Part shown: in pieces, positions 43,677 through 51,441 of the stretch
Numbering within the stretch: the first letter of the stretch is position 1
Layout: every line of letters starts with the position of its first letter
Origin: Streptomyces stelliscabiei
Lineage (GTDB): Bacteria > Actinomycetota > Actinomycetes > Streptomycetales > Streptomycetaceae
Direction: 5' to 3'
Length of the DNA: 64,000 bases
Assembly (NCBI RefSeq): GCF_014873495.1
Contig: NZ_JADBGF010000001.1
Span: 1,860,001-1,924,000 of the forward strand
Program-made: the position numbers and the translations under genes
Notes under the pieces: model-generated
What the model saw: only the letters and a program-made list of their open reading frames with translations
The model's database searches: none
What the model was told of the DNA's origin: nothing

Positions 43677-44363
43677 ATGACGGGGACATCACAGCCGACG
43701 ACATCGCCGGCCGCCGCCTACGACGTCACCGACCGCACCGTCCCCACCCGGGGCGCGCAGAAGGCGTCGTACGACAAGGACCTGGTGCACGCGATACTCG
43801 ACGAGGGGTACGTCTGCCATCTCGGCTTCGTCCGCGACGGCGCCCCGGTGGTACTGCCCACGCTGTACGGCCGGGTCGGCGAGACGCTCTACGTGCACGG
43901 TTCGACGGGTTCACGCCCGCTGCGGATGACGGGCCAGGCCGACCCGGGTCTCCCGGTGTGCCTGACGGTGACGCACGTGGACGGGCTGGTCCTGGCCCGT
44001 TCCGCCTTCCACCACTCGATCAACTACCGCTCGGTCGTGGTGCACGGCACCGCCCACCAGGTCACCGACCCGCAGGAGCGGCGGATCGCCCTGGACGCGC
44101 TCGTCGACCACGTCGTACCGGGCCGCTCGCGGGACTCCCGGCCCGCCAACGCGAAGGAGTTCGCGGCCACCGCCGTGATCCGCCTCGACCTGAACGAGGT
44201 CTCGGCCAAGACCCGCACCGGCGGCGTCAACGAGGAGCCCGAGGACCTCACCCTCCCCCACTGGGCCGGCGTCGTCCCCCTCCGCAAGGGCTACGACACC
44301 CCGATCCCGGACGCCGACCTGCTGCCCGACACCGAACTCCCGGCCTACCTCAAGACCCTCTAG
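43677..44363 (+). CDS. Pyridoxamine 5'-phosphate oxidase family protein
   Basis: A 228-residue split-barrel flavoprotein of the nitroimidazole-resistance (NimA)-like subgroup. The chain reads VHAILDEGYVCHLGFVRDGA, then LPTLYGRVGETLYVHGSTGS with the FMN-phosphate site, and SAFHHSINYRSVVVHGTAHQ. A late NEEPEDLTLPHWAGVVPLRK closes the domain. The ATG at 43677 has GGAG 6 nt upstream. The ATG at 43665 lacks one. Divergent from the MocR-type regulator that probably governs it. Confidence 0.87.
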   Translation: MTGTSQPTTSPAAAYDVTDRTVPTRGAQKASYDKDLVHAILDEGYVCHLGFVRDGAPVVLPTLYGRVGETLYVHGSTGSRPLRMTGQADPGLPVCLTVTHVDGLVLARSAFHHSINYRSVVVHGTAHQVTDPQERRIALDALVDHVVPGRSRDSRPANAKEFAATAVIRLDLNEVSAKTRTGGVNEEPEDLTLPHWAGVVPLRKGYDTPIPDADLLPDTELPAYLKTL

Positions 44364-44719
44364 CCCACGCCGCAGGACCCGGGCCCCTCAACGGCGAGGA
44401 GCCCACCCGGCCTCCACCCCGGCACGCGCCCCTCCGGGGCGCGGGGAACTGCGCGACGCCCCCAGACGCAGACGCCCGACCCCGGCCAAAAGCTCGGGGT
44501 CAGCCCTGACCACCATCCCCGACAAGCGCCCTCCAGGGGCGCGGGGAACTCCGCGACCAGCCCCTCACAACCCGCACACGCAGCCCCCTCCCCCGACCGA
44601 AACGCGGGCTCACCCCTCCCCACCGGCCCGCCACGAACACCCTCAGAGGCGCGGGGAACTGCGCGAACACCCCCCACAACCCGCACCCGACAGCCGACCC
44701 GAGTCCCCGACGCGCCACA
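44364..44719. repeat. Intergenic region with three spaced copies of the GCGCGGGGAACTGCGCG repeat
   Basis: Copies begin at 44,436 (perfect), 44,536 (one base changed, AACTCCGCG) and 44,646 (GAGGCGCGG start). The first two are exactly 100 bp apart. The DNA between is C-rich with similar filler (CCGGCCAAAAGC and CCGACCGAAACGC). The same element forms the duplicated unit at 22,255. No gene lies here. It separates the convergent ends of the PNPOx-like and EamA genes. Confidence 0.85.
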
Positions 44720-45730
44720 TCACCGGCCACCCCCCACCGACAGCTCAGCCTCGACCCCCGCCTCACCGGAGACCTCCGACCGCCCCGGCGCCCCCTCCCC
44801 CACCGCAGACCGCTGCGCGACGAACGCCCCGGCCAGCACCACCACGCCGCCCACGATCTGCGGCGCCCACAGATGCTCACCCAGGAGCACCCACGCGAGC
44901 ACGGTCGCCACCACCGCCTCCAGGCACCCCAGAACCCCGGCCACCTGCGGCGACAGCCGGCGCACGGCCACCACCCCGGTCACATAGGCGACCACCGTGG
45001 CGATCAGCACCACCCACCCGAGCAGCAGCCACGCCGGTACGGCCGTGCCGTCCATCCACGCGTCGCCCCCGAGCACCGCCCACTCCATCCCCCACGGCCG
45101 TGCCACCACCGTGAGCACGGCCGCGCCCACCAGCAGCCCGTAGGCGATCACCCCGAGCGGATCCGGCGCTTCCGCCCCCGCGTCGCCGCCCTGGTCGGAC
45201 ATCACGAAGTACCCGGCCTGACAGCAGGCGGCCCCGAGCGCGAGCAGCAGGCCCAGAGGGTCGAAGCTCAGCCCCGACCAGATCTCGACGACACAGGCGA
45301 GGCCGCCGACCGCGAGGACGACACCGACCGCGGCGGCCCGCGTCACGGGCCGGCGCTGCACGAGCCGCACCCACCCGAGGACGATGGCCGGCCCGAGGTA
45401 CTCCACGAGGAGCGCGACGCCGACGGGGATACGGGAGATCGAGGCGAAGTAGAAGGCCTGCACACCGGCCACGGCGAACAGCCCGAAACCGACGAGCAGC
45501 GCGGGCCGCCGACGCACCAGATCCCGATGGCGCACCGCCCACGGAAGCATCACCAGCGCGGCGCCGACGACCCGCAGCCACACCACGTGCAGCGGGTCGA
45601 GCCCCGCCTCGATGAGCGGCTTGGCCGCCGTGCCCGATCCACCGAAGGCGAGCGCGGACCCCAGCGCGAGCACCAGCCCGACGCCGCGCACGCGTTGCCC
45701 CTGACTCCGCTGAGACGTATGCACCGGCAC
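44720..45730 (-). CDS. EamA-family transporter
   Basis: A 336-residue ten-TM DMT transporter. First repeat GVGLVLALGSALAFGGSGTA with ASISRIPVGVALLVEYLGPA. Second repeat LLLALGAACCQAGYFVMSDQ with LSPQVAGVLGCLEAVVATVL and ALLGEHL-type end VLLGEHLWAPQ. The last 30 residues are a polar Gly/Glu tail. RhtA-like threonine/homoserine exporters share this pattern, but the substrate is not readable. Single gene. Confidence 0.87.
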   Translation of the reverse strand: MPVHTSQRSQGQRVRGVGLVLALGSALAFGGSGTAAKPLIEAGLDPLHVVWLRVVGAALVMLPWAVRHRDLVRRRPALLVGFGLFAVAGVQAFYFASISRIPVGVALLVEYLGPAIVLGWVRLVQRRPVTRAAAVGVVLAVGGLACVVEIWSGLSFDPLGLLLALGAACCQAGYFVMSDQGGDAGAEAPDPLGVIAYGLLVGAAVLTVVARPWGMEWAVLGGDAWMDGTAVPAWLLLGWVVLIATVVAYVTGVVAVRRLSPQVAGVLGCLEAVVATVLAWVLLGEHLWAPQIVGGVVVLAGAFVAQRSAVGEGAPGRSEVSGEAGVEAELSVGGGR

Positions 45731-45837
45731 ATGATGTCAGCCGGCGACAGGAGCGTCATCCCCAATGACACCTGTCTCACCGGCTGGACGACGGCCGGGC
45801 CCACCTCGACGGCGGGCCCACCCCACGGCGTCACGCC

Positions 45838-46398
45838 TCAACAACCCCCGTCCCCGCTCACCACCCGCCCCTCGACACGGCCTTCGCCCACTTCGGCGAG
45901 CCGCCGCGCCACCACGTCCCGGTCGACTCCGACCTTGGCGAGCACCTCCACGGCCCGCGAACCGGTCGCCGCGACGAGCACCGCGAGCAGATCGACGCTG
46001 CGGGCCGCCCCCGCGCCCCGCAGCACGGCACGGTCGTACGCCTGCGTCATCGCCCGGGCCGCCACGGGTGACCACCCGGGCCTGCCCGGCACCCCCGCGA
46101 CGACGCCGGTGTCCTCTACACCGATCTGCCAGCGCAGCCCGTACCCGATGCTGCGCTGCACGAGGTAGCCGAGCAGCCGGGCGACCTGCGGACCGTCGAA
46201 GACAGCGCGGACCTCCGGGTCGGACTCCACGAGGGAGTGCAGCAGATGAGCGGTGTCGATCTGCCGGTCGTCGTCGCGAAGGGCCCGTCTGCGCGCACCG
46301 GCGACCACCGAGGCCAGCTCATCCGTGAGCCCGCCCTCGGTCTCCAGGTGGTCCGGACCATGGTCGGCGGCCGACTGCCGGGGAATACGGGGTAGCAC
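45838..46398 (-). CDS. Clp N-domain-like protein
   Basis: About 186 residues containing two copies of the Clp_N helical repeat (the substrate-adaptor domain of ClpA/ClpB/ClpC): ELASVVAGARRRALRDDDRQ, IDTAHLLHSLVESDPEVRAV, then AMTQAYDRAVLRGAGAARSV and DLLAVLVAATGSRAVEVL. No ATPase module is attached. Such stand-alone domains may bind Clp substrates or maltose-type ligands. The GTG at 46398 (LPRIPRQSAADHG) fits homologues. A GTG at 46407 is the alternative. Neither has an ideal ribosome site. Confidence 0.78.
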   Translation of the reverse strand: MLPRIPRQSAADHGPDHLETEGGLTDELASVVAGARRRALRDDDRQIDTAHLLHSLVESDPEVRAVFDGPQVARLLGYLVQRSIGYGLRWQIGVEDTGVVAGVPGRPGWSPVAARAMTQAYDRAVLRGAGAARSVDLLAVLVAATGSRAVEVLAKVGVDRDVVARRLAEVGEGRVEGRVVSGDGGC

Positions 46399-46407
46399 GC
46401 CTCCCAC

Positions 46408-46712
46408 CCCATCAGTCCCGGCGCCTCCGGGTCATCCACGAAAGGAAGCATCTTCGCCTCCGGCACAGGTTGCGTAGGGAGGAGCCGTTTCTCCTCCCTA
46501 CGGATGAGATCCGCCCGCACCACCTCAGGGGCGCGCGCGGCCTCGGCCCGCGCCCGGTACGCCACCGCGTCGCACCGGCACCCGCCCCTCACCGCAGGGA
46601 GGCGGGTGCCGGCCGGTGGCACTCCGATTCCTGACGGTTCATCAGTATTGAATGTTCCGGGCCCCGAGGCTACGTTCCGCGACACCACCGTCCGAGACGA
46701 AGGGGTTGTCGC
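46408..46712. other. Divergent intergenic region with two strong hairpins
   Basis: CGTAGGGAGGAG pairs with CTCCTCCCTACG across 6 nt (46,473-46,502). CCGGCACCCGCC pairs with GGCGGGTGCCGG across 14 nt (46,575-46,612). Both arms are perfect 12-mers. They sit between divergent genes where no coding 3' end needs a terminator, so they may be leader structures, operators or mark a small RNA. Confidence 0.6.
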
Positions 46713-47141
46713 ATGGCCGATGTCAGCGCGGAGGCACGCATCGAGGCGCCAGCCGAGCAGGTCTGGGCCCGGCTCGTCGACTGGTCCGCGTACGGCGAGT
46801 GGAACACCACCCACACCGGCTTCCCCAAGGGCGGCCCGCAGACCCTCGCGGTGGGCGGCACCTTCCAGGAGAACCTGAAGCTCATGGGCTTCCCGGCAGA
46901 GGTCGAGTGGACCATCGCCGAACTGGAACCCGCCCGCACCCTGGCCATCCGCGGCAAGGGCCCCATGGCCGTGGACCTCGCCACCCGCTACACCCTCACC
47001 CCCGACGGCGACGCCACCACGGTCCGCATCGACGGCGAGTTCACCGGCGCCGCCGTCTCCCTGATGGCGGGCAAGCTCAGGGACTCCGCCACGGCCGCGC
47101 TCGACGAATCCCTGCGCAAGCTGGGCGCCCTCGTGAGCTGA
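46713..47141 (+). CDS. SRPBCC-fold protein (Rv0910-like)
   Basis: A 142-residue START/Bet v1-like protein. IEAPAEQVWARLVDWSAYGE (first helix after beta1), GGPQTLAVGGTFQENLKLMG and the long C-terminal helix LRDSATAALDESLRKLGALV fit type Rv0910/MarR-associated SRPBCC proteins. These occur in mycobacteria as a putative toxin partner, but no antitoxin gene is adjacent here. Likely binds a hydrophobic ligand. Stand-alone gene. Confidence 0.82.
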   Translation: MADVSAEARIEAPAEQVWARLVDWSAYGEWNTTHTGFPKGGPQTLAVGGTFQENLKLMGFPAEVEWTIAELEPARTLAIRGKGPMAVDLATRYTLTPDGDATTVRIDGEFTGAAVSLMAGKLRDSATAALDESLRKLGALVS

Positions 47142-47256
47142 CCCCGCGCCCGCCCCTCACCACCCCCGCCCCCACACACCCCCACCCCCCCACTGGGCCC
47201 ACCCCACCCACCTCGGGCCCACGCGTCCACACATCCACCCACCCCAAGCACACGAA

Positions 47257-47290
47257 AGCGCCCCGCGAAGATCTCTCTCCACGGGGCGCT
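47257..47290. terminator. Bidirectional terminator between convergent genes
   Basis: AGCGCCCCG pairs with CGGGGCGCT around a 16-nt loop between the SRPBCC stop (47,141) and the PadR stop (47,318). The rest of the gap is C-rich spacer. Confidence 0.75.
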
Positions 47291-47317
47291 CCCGCACCGG
47301 TCACCCGCGCACTGCCG

Positions 47318-47962
47318 TCAGTCCTCGTCGGCGAGGATCAGATACAGCTTCTTGCGGGCTTCGTTGATCACCGTCAGCGCCTTGTCGCGCTGGTCCTTGT
47401 CGCCGGTCTTCCAGACCTGGCCGAACGCCTCCATCAGACCGAAGCCGGCCTGCCGGATCTCGCTCAGCGCCTCCCAGTCGACCCCGCGCGAGGCCTCTTC
47501 CCAAGGAGCCTCGGGCCCCTCGTCGGCCGCGGTGCGACCGGCCTCGGTGAGCGAGAACAGCTTCTTGCCGCCCTCGGTCGCACTGGCGATCAGCCCCTCG
47601 TCCTCCAGCAGCTGGAGGGTGGGGTACACCGAGCCGGGGCTGGGCTTCCACGCCCCGCCACTGCGCTCGGCGATCTCCTGGATCATCTCGTAGCCGTGCA
47701 TGGGCCTGTCCTTGAGGAGGGCCAGGATCGACGCGCGTACGTCGCCCCGCCGTGCCCTCCCCCGGGGTCCGCCCCGGCCGCGCCCACCCCAGGGGCCCCC
47801 ACCGAAGGGTCCGAACGGTCCGGGGCCACCATGGCCCGGCCCGAAGGGCCCGAAGGCGGCGCGCAGCGCCTCGGCGTCACCTCGGCCGCGGGGGTGCTCC
47901 CCGCCACGTCCATGTCCACGCTCGAATCCGAAGTCCTGTCCACGGGAACGCATCACCATCAC
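47318..47962 (-). CDS. PadR-family repressor with glycine-rich N-terminus
   Basis: A 214-residue regulator. Residues 1-72 are a Gly/Arg/Phe-rich low-complexity extension (FGPFGPGHGGPGPFGPFGGG). Residues 73-150 are the PadR winged helix (RASILALLKDRPMHGYEMIQ and SPGSVYPTLQLLEDEGLI with KKLFSLTEAGR). A C-terminal helical dimer region follows. PadR proteins sense phenolics or drugs and often repress themselves. Inverted repeats just upstream of the start at 47,971 fit that. The start could also be the ATG nine bases downstream. Confidence 0.87.
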   Translation of the reverse strand: MMVMRSRGQDFGFERGHGRGGEHPRGRGDAEALRAAFGPFGPGHGGPGPFGPFGGGPWGGRGRGGPRGRARRGDVRASILALLKDRPMHGYEMIQEIAERSGGAWKPSPGSVYPTLQLLEDEGLIASATEGGKKLFSLTEAGRTAADEGPEAPWEEASRGVDWEALSEIRQAGFGLMEAFGQVWKTGDKDQRDKALTVINEARKKLYLILADED

Positions 47963-47970
47963 TCCATTCC

Positions 47971-48006
47971 ATCGTTGATCTGTCGCGATGCCTCAACGAT
48001 ATATCG
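47971..48006. promoter_or_regulatory. Likely PadR operator region
   Basis: ATCGTTGA and TCAACGAT form an inverted repeat with a 14-bp spacer (47,971-48,000). The right arm overlaps a perfect CGATATATCG palindrome (47,997-48,006). It lies 9 bp upstream of padR and 58 bp before the divergent HAD gene. Confidence 0.55.
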
Positions 48007-48063
48007 GGACCTGTCGCCTGACAACCCCCGTTTCGAGAAGGTCTCCGTGATCTACTGCCGCGC

Positions 48064-48714
48064 ATGCCTTTGTTGCTGCTCGACCTGGACAACACCCTGA
48101 TCGACCGCGACGCGGCCTTCCGCGCCGCCGCGGCCGCCTTCCTCTCCGCCCACGGCCTGCCCGACACCGACCTGCCCTGGGTGGCGGCCGTCGACGCCGG
48201 CGGCTACACCCCTCGCCCGGAGGTGGCCTCCGCCCTCACCGACCGCTACGCGGGCGCGGTGCCGCCCGACGCCGTCAGCACCCTGCTCGACACCGGCGCC
48301 GCCGACCGCGTGGTCCTGACGCCCGCCACCCGCGAGGCGCTCGACGCAGCGCGGGCCGACGGCTGGACCTGCGTGATCGTCACCAACGGCCGGACCGCCC
48401 AGCAGGAGACGAAGATCCGCCGCACCGGCCTCGACCGTCTCGTGCGGGGCTGGGTCGTCTCCGAAGCCGTCGGCCGCAAGAAGCCCGAGCCGGAGATCTT
48501 CCACGCCGCTGCCGCCACCGCCGGGCTCCCGCTGTCCGGCGCCTGGGTCATCGGCGACGCGCCCCACGCCGACATCGCGGGCGCCGACGCCCTCGGCCTG
48601 CGCAGCGTCTGGGTGGCGCACGGCCGGGCCTGGAACGAGGGCGCCTACCGGCCCACCCACATCGCGGCCGGCATCGTCTCCGCGATCCACCACGTCATGA
48701 GCACCAGGGACTGA
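48064..48714 (+). CDS. HAD-superfamily hydrolase
   Basis: A 216-residue phosphatase-type enzyme. Motif I LLLDLDNTLID holds the nucleophile Asp. Motif II is VIVTNG, motif III a Lys in GRKKPEPEIF, and motif IV GDAPHADIAGADALGLRSV. An alpha-helical cap of about 75 residues lies after motif I (subclass I). The phosphate substrate is unknown. Divergent from padR and may share its regulation. Confidence 0.88.
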   Translation: MPLLLLDLDNTLIDRDAAFRAAAAAFLSAHGLPDTDLPWVAAVDAGGYTPRPEVASALTDRYAGAVPPDAVSTLLDTGAADRVVLTPATREALDAARADGWTCVIVTNGRTAQQETKIRRTGLDRLVRGWVVSEAVGRKKPEPEIFHAAAATAGLPLSGAWVIGDAPHADIAGADALGLRSVWVAHGRAWNEGAYRPTHIAAGIVSAIHHVMSTRD

Positions 48715-48743
48715 TCCGCCGACCGGTCCTCTAGGGTGCGGAA

Positions 48744-49523
48744 ATGATCTCCGACAGCTATCTCTCCGCACTGTTCTCGCTGGACGGCAGGGTCGCCGTG
48801 GTGACGGGCGGCAGTTCCGGCATCGGCAAGGCCATCAGTACGGCTCTCGCCCGGGCCGGCGCGAGCGTGGTGATCGTCGCGCGCAAGGAGGCCGAGCTGC
48901 GGGCCACGGCCGGCGAGCTGACGGCGGACGGCTGCCGGGCGGCCTGGGTGAGCGGCGACCTGAGCATCCGGGCCGGTGTGCGCGCGGCGGCCGAGCGGGC
49001 GGTCGAGGCGTTCGGGGAGCCCGACATCCTCGTCAACAGCGCCGGCGTCAACCTACGGCCGCCACTGAGCGAACTGGGCGAGGACGTGTGGGACACCACC
49101 ATGGCCCTGAACCTGGACGCGCCCTTCCTGCTGGGCCAGCGCTTCGGCCCCGGCATGGCCGCGCGGGGCTACGGCCGCATCCTCCACATCACTTCCCAGC
49201 AGGCGCACCGGGCGTTCGTGCGCAGCGGCGCCTACGGCGTCTCCAAGGGTGCGCTGGAGTCGCTGGCCCGCTCACAGGCCGAGGAGTGGTCGCCCCACGG
49301 CGTCACCTGCAACACCCTGGTCCCCGGTTTCGTCCCGACCCCGCTCAACACCCGGCTGTCGTCCGACCCGGAGCAGGTGGCCGCCCTCGCCGCACGCACC
49401 CTGGCCGGGCGCAACGGCCTGGCCGACGACTTCGCCGGTGCCGCCGTCTTCCTGGCCGGCCGCTCCGCCGGCTACATCACCGGCCAGTCGATCTTCGTCG
49501 ACGGCGGTTTCTCGGTCCACTAG
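48744..49523 (+). CDS. SDR-family oxidoreductase
   Basis: A 259-residue SDR: TGGSSGIGKAI (cofactor), the NAG motif as VNSAGVN (Asn-Ser-Ala-Gly), ITSQQAHRAFVRSGAYGVSK with the catalytic Ser, Tyr and Lys, and GYITGQSIFVDGGF at the C-terminus. The pattern resembles gluconate 5-dehydrogenase/IdnO-like enzymes, but that is only a suggestion. It starts 29 bp after the HAD gene in the same direction, so possibly one transcript. Confidence 0.88.
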   Translation: MISDSYLSALFSLDGRVAVVTGGSSGIGKAISTALARAGASVVIVARKEAELRATAGELTADGCRAAWVSGDLSIRAGVRAAAERAVEAFGEPDILVNSAGVNLRPPLSELGEDVWDTTMALNLDAPFLLGQRFGPGMAARGYGRILHITSQQAHRAFVRSGAYGVSKGALESLARSQAEEWSPHGVTCNTLVPGFVPTPLNTRLSSDPEQVAALAARTLAGRNGLADDFAGAAVFLAGRSAGYITGQSIFVDGGFSVH

Positions 49524-49659
49524 CGCGAGCGCGCCACCACCCTGCGGGCCGCATCGACGTCCCTGCCCCCGGAAATGCGCCCGAACGACCCTCGAAAACG
49601 AGTCCACCACCCCTGAATTGGCCTTGGCCCGCCGCTCCACCGACCTCTAGCGTCGTCCC

Positions 49660-50469
49660 ATGCGCATTCGTATCGTGGACGCCTTCACCGACCGCCCCTT
49701 CTCCGGCAACCCCGCAGGAGTCCTCCTCCTCGACGCCTTCCCGGACGAGATCTGGCTGCAGAACGTGGCCAGAGAGGTCAACCACGCCGAGACCGCGTTC
49801 GCCCACCGCCTCCCGGCGGGCGGCGAGGCCGACTGGGCGCTGCGCTGGTTCACGCCGGTCGCCGAGGTGGCGTTGTGCGGCCACGCCACCCTGGCCACGG
49901 CACACGTCCTGAGCAGCACGAACACCCACCAGGGTCCGGTACGGTTCGCCACTCGCAGCGGCGTTCTCACGGCCACACCCCGGCCGGACGGCTCGCTCAC
50001 CCTCGACTTCCCGACCGCGCCCCTCACCCCGGTGGCCGTCCCGGACGGCGTCGCCGAGGCGCTGGGCGCCGAACCGCTGAGCGCCGTCGACACCGGCCCG
50101 AACGTGGGCGACCTCCTGGTGGAGCTGGCCGACGAGAAGACTGTCCTGGGTCTCGCCCCCGACCTCCGGTCCCTCGGCCGCTACTCCGAGCGCGGCATCA
50201 TCGCCACGGCCCCTGCCGCCGACCCGGCGGCCGGCCACGACTACGTCTCGCGCTGCTTCTTCCCCAACCTCGGCATCGACGAGGACCCGGTCACCGGCAG
50301 CGCCCACACCGCGCTCGCCCCCTTCTGGTCCGCACGCCTGGGCAGCCCGGACCTCACCGGCCTGCAGGCCTCTCCCCGCTCCGGCCGGGTCCGCACCGAA
50401 CTCCGCGGCGACCGCACCCTGCTCTCCGGCCGCGCGGTCACGGTCGTCGACGGCGAACTCCTCGCCTGA
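49660..50469 (+). CDS. PhzF-family isomerase/epimerase
   Basis: A 269-residue diaminopimelate-epimerase-fold enzyme. The opening IVDAFTDRPFSGNPAGVLLL, the catalytic Glu in REVNHAETAFAH, FTPVAEVALCGHATLATAHV, and the second-domain GIDEDPVTGSAHTALAPFW are all conserved. PhzF itself isomerises a phenazine precursor. Most chromosomal homologues like this have no known substrate and no phenazine genes are near. Monocistronic. Confidence 0.9.
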   Translation: MRIRIVDAFTDRPFSGNPAGVLLLDAFPDEIWLQNVAREVNHAETAFAHRLPAGGEADWALRWFTPVAEVALCGHATLATAHVLSSTNTHQGPVRFATRSGVLTATPRPDGSLTLDFPTAPLTPVAVPDGVAEALGAEPLSAVDTGPNVGDLLVELADEKTVLGLAPDLRSLGRYSERGIIATAPAADPAAGHDYVSRCFFPNLGIDEDPVTGSAHTALAPFWSARLGSPDLTGLQASPRSGRVRTELRGDRTLLSGRAVTVVDGELLA

Positions 50470-50551
50470 CGAGCCCCGATCCGCCGACCGCACGGCCCGC
50501 CCCGCACGCCCCGCCCCGACGGCCCGACGGCCCGCCCCGCACGGCCACCCT

Positions 50552-51391
50552 TCACGCGGTCGGCAGCCAGCCCACCTTCCCCGCCAGCAGCGCGTACCCG
50601 ACGAACGCCCCGATGTCGAGCAGCGAGTGGGCCACCACGAGCGGCCCCACGCGCCCCCACCGCCGGTACAGGTGGACGAAGACCACGCCCATCACCATGT
50701 TGCCGACGAACCCGCCGATGCCCTGGTAGAGGTGGTACGACCCGCGCAGCACCGAGCTGGCGGCGAGCGCGCTCCCCGGCGACCAGCCCAGCTGCTGGAG
50801 CCGGCGCAGCAGATACCCGACCACGATGACCTCTTCGAGGACGGCGTTCTGGATCGCGGAGAGGATCAGCACGGGGTACTTCCACCACACCTCGGGCAGC
50901 GCCTCCGGCACCACCGTGAGGTTGAACCCGAGGCCGCGGGCCGCCAGGTAGAAGGCGATGCCCGTGCTGCCGATCACCGCGGCGACGGCCGCGCCCCGGC
51001 CGAGGTCGGGCCACGGCTTCGTACGGTCGAACCCGAGGGTGCGCAGTCCCGCGCCCTCGCGCAGCAGGAAGTGCGCGACCAGGGCGACGGGCACCAGGGC
51101 GGTGGTGATGCCGAAGAGCTGCCACGCGAGGTCGAGCCAGGGCCGGCCCGGTGCGGCCGAGGCGTTCATGGTGGCCGCCTGGTCCTTCAGCCCGCCCGGC
51201 CTGGTGACCGATCCGATGAAGCTGATCAGCGCGGACACCCCGCTCGCGCCGAGCGAGACCCCGAGCACGAGCAGTGTCTCGTCCCGAAGAATCCGCCGGC
51301 CCGGCCGCTCCCCCGGCACCGCGCCCTCCGCCGCCTCCGCCTGCCCCTGCACCGCGCCTCCAGTTGTCCGGCCCCGCCGAGGGTCCATCAT
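50552..51391 (-). CDS. CPBP-family intramembrane metalloprotease
   Basis: A 279-residue membrane protein with about eight helices. The CPBP motifs are AVLEEVIVVGYLLRRLQQLG (E-E-x3-R-like) and SSVLRGSYHLYQGIGGFVGN, then VGPLVVAHSLLDIGAF with the last His. Related to type-II CAAX/Rce1 proteases and to bacteriocin self-immunity proteins. The ATG at 51391 (MMDPRRGR) is the likely start. Ribosome site poor. Ends 80 bp from the convergent phzF-like gene. Confidence 0.85.
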   Translation of the reverse strand: MMDPRRGRTTGGAVQGQAEAAEGAVPGERPGRRILRDETLLVLGVSLGASGVSALISFIGSVTRPGGLKDQAATMNASAAPGRPWLDLAWQLFGITTALVPVALVAHFLLREGAGLRTLGFDRTKPWPDLGRGAAVAAVIGSTGIAFYLAARGLGFNLTVVPEALPEVWWKYPVLILSAIQNAVLEEVIVVGYLLRRLQQLGWSPGSALAASSVLRGSYHLYQGIGGFVGNMVMGVVFVHLYRRWGRVGPLVVAHSLLDIGAFVGYALLAGKVGWLPTA

Positions 51392-51441
51392 CACCCGCGG
51401 CGGTCCGGGACTTTCCGGCGGCTGCCCTCGAAGGCGGCTCC

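Noticed and set aside
46116..46814. Minus-strand frame through the start of the Clp_N-like gene with a low-Arg stretch (EAKMLPFVDDPEAPG)
   Set aside because: Part looks protein-like, but it continues as the shadow of the Clp_N-like gene and lacks a supported start or end.
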